A stretch of DNA of 64,000 nt, taken from contig NZ_AP023244.1 in the NCBI RefSeq assembly GCF_016756495.1, positions 289,700 to 353,699 on the forward strand, in the 5' to 3' direction. Positions 57,573 to 64,000 of this stretch are shown in pieces (the first letter of the stretch is position 1; every line of letters begins with the position of its first letter). This DNA is from Mesorhizobium sp. 113-3-3. Lineage in GTDB: Bacteria > Pseudomonadota > Alphaproteobacteria > Rhizobiales > Rhizobiaceae. A model generated the notes under the pieces. It worked only from the letters and a program-made list of their open reading frames with translations. It ran no database searches and was not told the DNA's origin. Made by a program: the position numbers and the translations under genes.

Positions 57573-58886
57573 CTAGAATTCTTCCCGCGCGAGGCGCTCG
57601 AAGCTGCGTATTCGATGATTGACGACATGCCTAAGGATCGCAGGCGGGGGAAGGAGGGCAGCTTTGGGCGCCGTCTCGGCAAGTTCGAGCAGCGGACTGC
57701 GGATGTCACATATTTTTTCGGCCAGAAGCTTGCCTATGGCGGTTCCTCTGGTCACCGGCGCCGCATCCGAAGACACATTTACATACACATTTGCGCCGAC
57801 CTGTCCAAACTCGATCCCATCATTTCGGGTGAAGCCAAGAAGACCGGACCAGGTGTCGGTAAACTCAAGCGAAGCGAACTGGGGCCAGCGTGCGATCATC
57901 GCGTTGCGAAGGCGCTGCTGCACGGAGGCAAGAAAATCCTTCGAGAAACCGGACTTCTCGCGAAATGAAAAACAGTTTCGGATAAGCAAACGGCCGCCAT
58001 TGATCAGGCGGATCGTGCTTCCGTTCTCAGTTGCGGGAAGAATCGCGAACTCAGTATCGCCGAAGGTCGACCTCAATCGATCGGGAATAACCGATGTAAG
58101 GCTGGCAAATGTCGCAATCGGCGCAACGCGGTTGCGCGCAATCCCGAATTCACCTGAGAATACACTGGTGCAGAAGATGACGCCTTTGCTGCGTACTTCA
58201 CCTTGATCAGTAAATACATCAATAACTGGTCCGCTACGCCAAGAGCGTACACACGTTTCCTCAAAGACTTCTACATTTGGCGGTAAAGTCGCGGCAAGGC
58301 CCCTCATCAGCGCTGCGGGATTCACTAAGCCGTTACCGCCAACTTTCAAGCCGGCTCGGTAGAATGAAGTCCCGACGAGTCGTGCCATCTGATCGCGTTC
58401 AAGCCGAATGTAGGAGATGTTGTCGCGGTTGAAGTCCGCCTGCAACTCGCACAAATGTCGATCGCCGGAGACGCCCGCGGAGACATAGATTCGACCCCAG
58501 TCGCTCCAGTCACACGGGATGCTATGCGTTCGAACAACTTCCCGTAGCAATTCCGCTCCAGCAGAGCAGAGCGCATTGTTGCGCCGGGTTACAGCTTCGG
58601 ATTTGGTTCGGCCGTGGGTGTTGTGATCGAGCATGAAGCCCGAATTGCGCCCGGAGGCACCGAAGCCGATTCGGGAAGCTTCGATCAGCGCGATGCTATC
58701 TCTAGGCTTCAGCAAGGCGAGATATCGCGCCGTCGCTAAGCCGCAGGCACCGCCACCAATAATTACCCAGTCGGAGCGAAGAGATCCCCTCAGAGGACGC
58801 GCAGGAGGCACAACGCCCAGCGCCCTGAACCAACCATTCGACTCGTCGTAGATCGGCGCCTTTATCTCACTACGCCAAAACCCGTT
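57573..58886 (-). CDS. FAD-dependent oxidoreductase (DAO family)
   Basis: This 437-aa protein has the N-terminal ADP-binding fold DWVIIGGGACGLATARYLA (about 40-58) and the GFGASGRNSGF motif of the D-amino acid oxidase/sarcosine oxidase family. Near the C-terminus, TDTWSGLLGFTRNDGIEFGQ forms part of the FAD site. Such enzymes oxidise C-N bonds of amines or amino acids. ATG 58886 (MNGFWRSE) is chosen over an upstream TTG. The location next to an MttB homologue and sarcosine oxidase subunits suggests a methylated amine substrate, by inference. Confidence 0.88.
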   Translation of the reverse strand, partial: NGFWRSEIKAPIYDESNGWFRALGVVPPARPLRGSLRSDWVIIGGGACGLATARYLALLKPRDSIALIEASRIGFGASGRNSGFMLDHNTHGRTKSEAVTRRNNALCSAGAELLREVVRTHSIPCDWSDWGRIYVSAGVSGDRHLCELQADFNRDNISYIRLERDQMARLVGTSFYRAGLKVGGNGLVNPAALMRGLAATLPPNVEVFEETCVRSWRSGPVIDVFTDQGEVRSKGVIFCTSVFSGEFGIARNRVAPIATFASLTSVIPDRLRSTFGDTEFAILPATENGSTIRLINGGRLLIRNCFSFREKSGFSKDFLASVQQRLRNAMIARWPQFASLEFTDTWSGLLGFTRNDGIEFGQVGANVYVNVSSDAAPVTRGTAIGKLLAEKICDIRSPLLELAETAPKAALLPPPAILRHVVNHRIRSFERLAREEF

Positions 58887-59696
58887 CATGTAAAACACCC
58901 GATGCAAATTTCAGTATACATTAGCGGTCGAGATGGCAAGACGTCAAGAGAGTTCGCATAAATATGGTCCGGCATGGGGCCAAGAGGCAAGGGGGCCATT
59001 TCCCGCCAATAGGCAAGAGTTATCGTACCCATCGACTCCATAGTGGCGCCGTCGGAATAGTTCCGCCTCAATCGTTCCGCGCGTCGACATGGCGCGGTCT
59101 GTATACGTTAACATCAAATCGCTCGAGCTGCGGTGCTGCATTTCCACCGTAGTTATACATCTCGGCGCTCATCGTTACGGCCTTCGGTCGGGAGACGGCG
59201 GAGACGGCGATCGGGAACCCGATCTGGCAATTTGGCCGATACGCCATTGGTCCTGGGACTGGTGTGGTTGACAGCGTTAGTGTGATTGGGCTCCCAGGGC
59301 TGGCCGGCCTGATCAGCCTGCCACAGCAGGGAGGCTGACGAGAGGACAACCATCGCTCATCAGGCTGATGGTTTCCGGCCGGCCCGCTGGACGGGCAGAC
59401 TTATCAATGCAAGCAGCTAAGCCGACGAGCCGGACGTTGGCTCTTCGTTGGCTTCATTGGAAGTGCCCGAGTTGGTGTGCCGATTGAATCTCGCCGTAGA
59501 TACGCGCTCGATTGGATTAATTGATTATCGAGTACCGCTTGGCCGATGTTCCTTCGGGCACGTCGCTCAAGGCGGCACTTCGTTGCTTGCGAAAGTTGCC
59601 GCGTAATCCCAGGTTACGCTGCAGCGCAATTCTTATCTAGGTTGTTTGGTCCGATCCGATCCGCGATCATGAGGGCTCATTGGAGCTCGTGTTACC
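58887..59696. other. large divergent intergenic region upstream of the MttB-family gene
   Basis: About 810 bases separate the oxidoreductase from the divergent methyltransferase. No frame is convincing. It should contain both promoters. One stretch (about 59275-59337) reads LPGLAGLISLPQQGG in one frame and could be a remnant, but I cannot assign it. Confidence 0.4.
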
Positions 59697-61238
59697 GTGC
59701 AAGAAACGCTCGAAACCAAAGATCGTACATCGAAGGGGCGGCGCGGCGGCGCCGCTAATCGGCGAGAGGCGCGATTGCGGGGGCCGGTCATTTACCTTCC
59801 CACCGCCGTGCGCAACATCCCGACATACGAAGTTCTTGCGCAGGATGGGCTCGAGGCAATTGACGATTATGCGATGAATATCCTCGAGACCATTGGGATA
59901 GAATTTCGTGACGACGTCTCTGCTGGCATCTGGCGAAAGGCTGGAGCCGAGGTTGCCGGGCATCGCGTGCGCATTGCCCGAGAACTTATCCGCAAGTTGA
60001 TCGCAACTGTTCCCGCTGAGTTTGACTATCATGCCCGCAACGCGGAGCGTAACGTGAGGGTTGGCGGGCGCAACATGATTTTTGGTCCCGCGTACGGAAC
60101 ACCGAACCTGATTGATCTCGATGGTGTTCGGCGGCAGGCAACCGCCGAGGATATGCGCACGCTGATGAAGCTGCACCAAGTAAATCCTGTAATCCACTAC
60201 AACGGCGGCTACACGCTTGAGCCGATGGACATACCGGTGCCGCATCGACACCTGCACATGGTGGAATCCTCGTTCCTCACCACCGACAAGCCGATTATGG
60301 GCTCGCCTCAGTCCGAATTTCAGGCGCAAGACAGCCTGGATATGGCAAAGATCGTTTTCGGCGAGGCGTTCATGGAAGAGAACGTTGTCATGACGGCGAT
60401 CTTCAACTGCAACTCACCGCTCGTTTGGGACAAAACGCAGCTTGATTCGCTTCGCGTATACGCCGCTCATAACCAGGCGCTCCTGCTTTCGCCCTTCGTA
60501 CTTTATGGAGCGTCCACGCCGGTACACATCCTCGCCACGACGGCGCAGATCGTGGCAGAGGTCATTGCTGGTGTGGCTTTCAGCCAAATCATCCGTCCCG
60601 GATGTCGTGCAGTAATGGGTGTGGCACCGATGGGCGTCTACATGAAGAGCGGTTCTCCCACCTTTGGTTCGCCGGAGGTGGCCCTTGCAATGTTCATATA
60701 TGGGCAGATGGCGAGGTTCTACGGCATTCCGTGGCGAACGAACGGCGCGAAATCCGCATCGAAGGGGGACGACCTTTACGCCGGTTACGATTCGATCCTG
60801 AAAGTTTATCCCGCAATCCTTGGCGGTTGTAATATCTTGACTCATTGCGGCGGCACGATCGAAGGATCGCTATGCATCTCTATGGGTAAGCTTGGCACCG
60901 ACGGGCAGCAGATCCAGAACTTCTACACAATGCTGAAGGGGGTTGATTGGGACGACATGGAAATCGCGCTCGCCTGCCTCGCAAAGGTAGGGCCAGGCGG
61001 GCATTTTTTTGACGAGGACTATACTCGCGAAAACCTTCCGTTCTTGGACGAAATACAAGACAATGAACGGTTTGACACGTGGGTAGCGACGGGTCGCAAG
61101 GATGCCGGAACGCGCGGACGCGAATGGTGTCGCAAGATGCTGAGCAAGTACGAGGAGGAGCCGCCGGCTCTTGAGTGCTCGTTGCGCGAGGCGCTGCGGG
61201 ACTTCGTCGAGCGTCGCGAGCGGGAGATCCCCACATAA
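59697..61238 (+). CDS. MttB-family (COG5598) corrinoid methyltransferase, non-pyrrolysine type
   Basis: This 513-aa protein belongs to the trimethylamine methyltransferase superfamily. Typical parts are the N-terminal ETIGIEFRDD, YGTPNLIDLDG, the central GASTPVHILATTAQIVAEVI, and the end GGTIEGSLCISMGKLGTDGQ. No in-frame TAG occurs, so it lacks pyrrolysine, as in homologues that demethylate glycine betaine, proline betaine or carnitine by transfer to a corrinoid protein. The start is GTG 59697 with GGAG 11 bases upstream. No corrinoid protein gene is visible in this window, so the methyl acceptor must be encoded elsewhere. Confidence 0.92.
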   Translation: MQETLETKDRTSKGRRGGAANRREARLRGPVIYLPTAVRNIPTYEVLAQDGLEAIDDYAMNILETIGIEFRDDVSAGIWRKAGAEVAGHRVRIARELIRKLIATVPAEFDYHARNAERNVRVGGRNMIFGPAYGTPNLIDLDGVRRQATAEDMRTLMKLHQVNPVIHYNGGYTLEPMDIPVPHRHLHMVESSFLTTDKPIMGSPQSEFQAQDSLDMAKIVFGEAFMEENVVMTAIFNCNSPLVWDKTQLDSLRVYAAHNQALLLSPFVLYGASTPVHILATTAQIVAEVIAGVAFSQIIRPGCRAVMGVAPMGVYMKSGSPTFGSPEVALAMFIYGQMARFYGIPWRTNGAKSASKGDDLYAGYDSILKVYPAILGGCNILTHCGGTIEGSLCISMGKLGTDGQQIQNFYTMLKGVDWDDMEIALACLAKVGPGGHFFDEDYTRENLPFLDEIQDNERFDTWVATGRKDAGTRGREWCRKMLSKYEEEPPALECSLREALRDFVERREREIPT

Positions 61239-61898
61239 CTGGAAGTGCGACGGGGGCGGGATGTGGAAGCCGCTTGTCAGTGCGCCAAATGCCATCGACG
61301 GTCCAATCACCAGACCTTCGGGAGTTCCAACGCGTAAATGTGCGCGACCGCAGATAGATGTTACCAGTAGGTGCGTCGTCGCTCTAGGATCCCGATGACA
61401 GCAGTCACGGTCGTATATCTCCCGCTTTGAAACTGGCAGAGAACCGCGACCACCACGAAAGTAGCCTAACTGCGGTCCCCACCTTGCACCACGCACGCGC
61501 GCAGCGATCGTGGTATTGTCACAACCCTAGTTGATACACACGGAGTTCGCCCTTCGTCTCCACCTCACGGCCATAACCTCAGAAGCACTTTGCGAGCGAA
61601 TTGCCAACGCGCTGGAGCGTCGGTACGGCGAATAGCGATCTAAGGCCAGACCGCTTGCGTGGATCGACAATATCCGTGATCTCGCTATGCGCCGGCTCCT
61701 CTATTCTTGATCTACGGCGGAACCTGATTCCGCCTGGCCGGCGCGTCAGGCAGCCTCCCAAGCAGCGCCGGCCACCTCTCGCGATACCGATTCTCGCGTG
61801 TTGCCGATGTAACGGTCAGGTTCGTTGAATGGCGTCGCCGCCGGCTCACTTTGCGGCGGCGATCGCTGCAACATTAGATACGGCCCAATGCCCGCTGG
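61239..61898. other. no supported gene downstream of the MttB-family gene
   Basis: About 660 bases with only short overlapping frames on both strands. No clear terminator is seen between the convergent genes. Confidence 0.45.
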
Positions 61899-62564
61899 TT
61901 ATTGGTTTTCGTCCACGGCCATTTCGCCTGCGGGTGGCGGTTCGGCGTGCTCAATATCGTCGATGACGACTCTGCAGCCAAATTCTGCCGCGGAGGCTGC
62001 GAACCAGGACCAGAAACTGCCAAAGAAGCTGCGCCCGACCATTACCTGGAAGACAGGACCTGCCTTGTCATCGGCGCGGCGCCAGAGGCTGACCCCGACA
62101 TGGGCAATGCTGGTCGAGGCAACCGCGCCGATCGGGAAGACGGCGGGATGGAGATCGATCATTACTCCTTTGGAAAGCACGTCGTAAACCCGCGTCCCAG
62201 ATAAGCTCAGCACGGCCCGACTGTCACTCTGGTCCGAAACTGCACCGAATCGCGCGAGATCGGCGAGTGTCTCCTGGAAACGCTCACGATTGTCCGCGAC
62301 AATGAGCCACTGTTCCGGGCCGTTCCAGACGGCTTGAACGTTGCCTCCACAGAGCACCGCCGGGGTAAGCGGCAGCACCAAACCGAGGCATTCGCGAATA
62401 GCCGCAAGACCCTCTGTGGAAGCAATGAAGGTGGCGATGCCCGGGACTGTGCGGATTTGAACGGCGACTCCCATTTTTCCGGACTTCCCATAATGTCCGT
62501 CCGCGACAACGCCTTGCCAGGCATGCCGCTTCGTCCAGGCCAACAAGTTCTGGGTCTCAACCAT
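61899..62564 (-). CDS. soxG: sarcosine oxidase gamma subunit-like protein (SoxG)
   Basis: This 221-aa protein resembles the gamma subunit of heterotetrameric sarcosine oxidase, which has a GcvT-like fold. Visible segments are AVWNGPEQWLIVAD, SDSRAVLSLSGTRVYDVLSK, DLHPAVFPIG, ASTSIAHVGVSLWR, and FQVMVGRSFFGSFWSWF. ATG 62564 (MVETQNLLAW) overlaps the soxA stop by eight bases, the usual coupling in sox operons. It is slightly longer than many family members. The enzyme oxidatively demethylates N-methylglycine or a related amine in the cytoplasm. Confidence 0.88.
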   Translation of the reverse strand: MVETQNLLAWTKRHAWQGVVADGHYGKSGKMGVAVQIRTVPGIATFIASTEGLAAIRECLGLVLPLTPAVLCGGNVQAVWNGPEQWLIVADNRERFQETLADLARFGAVSDQSDSRAVLSLSGTRVYDVLSKGVMIDLHPAVFPIGAVASTSIAHVGVSLWRRADDKAGPVFQVMVGRSFFGSFWSWFAASAAEFGCRVVIDDIEHAEPPPAGEMAVDENQ

Positions 62565-64000
62565 GGAGGCGGACTCCTTCGGGGTCGACGAAGACGGGTG
62601 AACAGATTTCGACAAGGACATCGCCGTTTCGGACAGGATCGTAGGCACGCACACGCTCCCCAATGCGTGCAGGCCCGTTCTTGATCAAGCCAAGGCCCAT
62701 CCAGTGCTTGACATGAGGCGAGTAGGCGACCGAAGTCATATGCCCTTCATCATTCTCCGTAGTCGCGCGCTTGCCGATGCTGAGGAAATGAGCGCCAGCA
62801 CGCAAACGTTGCATGGGATCGACCGGCCGGAAGCCAACAAAAGCTGGGCGATCTGGCGCAACCAGAGCCTGTCGCTGCGCCATGATACGGCCGATGTAGT
62901 CCTTCTTCGTCGACATCATCTTGCTGAAACCGAGGTCGCGCGCGGTAGTTTGTCCGTTGAGTTCATTGCCGGCGACGTGACCCTTCTCTATGCGCATCAC
63001 ACCCAGCGCTTCCGTGCCATAGGGAGTGATGCCGAAGGCCTCGCCTGCCCGCATCAGCGCCCGCATCATCGCTTCGCCGTAATCGGCCGGAACCGCGAGT
63101 TCGTAGGCCATCTCGCCCGAGAAGGAGATGCGGAAGAGCCGCGCAGGAACGCCTCCGCCGACCGTGATCTCTTGCGCCGCCAAATAGGGAAAGGCTTCGT
63201 TCGAAATGTCGTGCTCAGCATCGACAATATCGCGCAGTGTGTCACGAGCTCTTGGCCCGGCAACCGCGACCTGCGCCCATTGCTCCGAGACGGAGACCAT
63301 GCGGACGTCGAGACCCGGCCATAGCACCTGATGGCAGAACTCCAGATGCTGGATCACTCGGCCGGCATTGGCGGTTGTGGTCGTCATAAGGAAATGGTTT
63401 TCACCAAGCCGAGAAGTGGTGCCGTCGTCCATGACGAAGCCGTCCTCGCGCAGCATCAGTCCGTACCGAGCCTTGCCGACAGGCAGCGCCTTCCAGCCGT
63501 TGATATAGACCCGCTCAAGGAAGTCGGCGGCATCCGCGCCTTGAATGTCGATCTTGCCAAGTGTCGAGACATCGCAAATGCCGACGCTCGAACGCACGGC
63601 CATCACCTCCCGATTGACGGTCACAAGCCAGTCGGATTCCCCTGCCTTCGGATAGTACTGAGCACGCAGCCACTGGCCGGATTCGACAAAGACAGCGCCC
63701 ATGTAGCGTGACCACTCGTGGCTCGGAGCAAGTCGCACAGGTCTGAATTCCCTGCCGCGATGGTGCCCGGCGAGGGCGCCGATCGCCACAGGTGTATAGG
63801 GCGGTCGGAAGGTCGTGGTGCCCGTCTGCGGAATCGTTTTGCCCGTCTGTTCGGCCATGATCGCGAGGCCGGCAAGGTTCGAGGTCTTGCCCTGGTCGGT
63901 CGCCATGCCGAGCGTGGTGTAGCGCTTGAGATGCTCCACCGGCCGGAAGCCCTCGCGAGCGGCGATCTCGACATCCTTGTCGGTGACATCGTTCTGGTAA
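62557..64000 (-). CDS. soxA: sarcosine oxidase alpha subunit-like protein, N-terminus outside window
   Basis: The frame is open to the right edge, so about 480 C-terminal residues are visible. The segment GFRPVEHLKRYTTLGMATDQ and the following GKTSNLAGLAIMA are typical of the end of the NAD-binding part of the alpha subunit. The folate-binding GcvT domain follows (SVGICDVSTLGKIDIQGADA, EQWAQVAVAGPRARD, ALGVMRIEKGHVAGNELNGQ, TARDLGFSKMMSTKKDYIG). The alpha subunit passes the methyl group to tetrahydrofolate. Genes for the beta and delta subunits, if present, should lie to the right of the window. Confidence 0.93.
   Translation of the reverse strand, partial: YQNDVTDKDVEIAAREGFRPVEHLKRYTTLGMATDQGKTSNLAGLAIMAEQTGKTIPQTGTTTFRPPYTPVAIGALAGHHRGREFRPVRLAPSHEWSRYMGAVFVESGQWLRAQYYPKAGESDWLVTVNREVMAVRSSVGICDVSTLGKIDIQGADAADFLERVYINGWKALPVGKARYGLMLREDGFVMDDGTTSRLGENHFLMTTTTANAGRVIQHLEFCHQVLWPGLDVRMVSVSEQWAQVAVAGPRARDTLRDIVDAEHDISNEAFPYLAAQEITVGGGVPARLFRISFSGEMAYELAVPADYGEAMMRALMRAGEAFGITPYGTEALGVMRIEKGHVAGNELNGQTTARDLGFSKMMSTKKDYIGRIMAQRQALVAPDRPAFVGFRPVDPMQRLRAGAHFLSIGKRATTENDEGHMTSVAYSPHVKHWMGLGLIKNGPARIGERVRAYDPVRNGDVLVEICSPVFVDPEGVRLHG

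Noticed and set aside
59697..61238. Pyrrolysine-type trimethylamine methyltransferase
   Set aside because: The frame has no internal TAG, so it belongs to the non-pyrrolysine branch.

Overview
The window looks like part of a repABC-type megaplasmid (or secondary replicon) of a Hyphomicrobiales (Rhizobiales) bacterium. The evidence is a complete repA-repB-repC operon with three identical 16-bp parS palindromes, rhizobial plasmid families (ArdC, DUF932, DUF1173, RHE_PE00001/DUF1612) and high-GC coding with alphaproteobacterial codon use. The genus cannot be fixed from the sequence alone. I saw no rRNA, tRNA or CRISPR array.

1-16.8 kb, plasmid backbone. The C-terminal end of an integrase/transposase-like protein and a small HTH partner abut an ArdC-type antirestriction gene. 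A truncated DUF932 gene and an intact DUF1173 gene follow. A groES-groEL operon with a perfect CIRCE operator and an intrinsic terminator comes next. The repABC operon (minus strand) carries a predicted antisense ctRNA between repB and repC, an A+T-rich candidate origin inside repC, an operator-like inverted repeat and parS sites. Beyond it lie degenerate sequence, a tyrosine recombinase, a conserved hypothetical gene and a DUF1612-type protein, arranged around a perfect 15-bp inverted repeat. A broken DUF4143-type ATPase fragment ends the segment.

16.8-43.5 kb, defence island. A complete type 1 BREX operon (brxR-brxA-brxB-brxC-pglX-pglZ-brxL) runs rightward. Divergent from it, sharing a 128-bp promoter region, is a tightly coupled leftward operon: a 47-aa basic peptide, an AddB-like PD-(D/E)XK nuclease, an AddA/UvrD-like helicase-nuclease, and an SF2 DEAH helicase with a possible C-terminal nuclease motif. 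This AddAB-like triad is the best candidate here for an undescribed defence module. Downstream of brxL sits a two-gene short Argonaute system of the SPARDA type (DUF4365 nuclease-APAZ plus catalytically inactive MID-PIWI protein). The target-recognition part of pglX is visibly A+T-richer than its flanks, which suggests exchange of the specificity domain.

43.5-64 kb, accessory catabolism. After decayed sequence (a CHAD pseudogene and one small hypothetical gene) comes an operon for a KamA-type radical SAM aminomutase, a ferredoxin, a class III aminotransferase, a two-subunit CoA-transferase (subunit A broken by two frameshifts) and an AraC/GATase1-like regulator. It reads like a beta-amino-acid degradation route. 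A second block holds a LysR regulator, an amidase, another AraC/GATase1 regulator, a ThDP enzyme with an altered GDG motif, an FAD oxidoreductase, a non-pyrrolysine MttB-family methyltransferase, and sarcosine-oxidase-like gamma and alpha subunits (alpha runs off the right edge). Together these suggest catabolism of quaternary or methylated amines.
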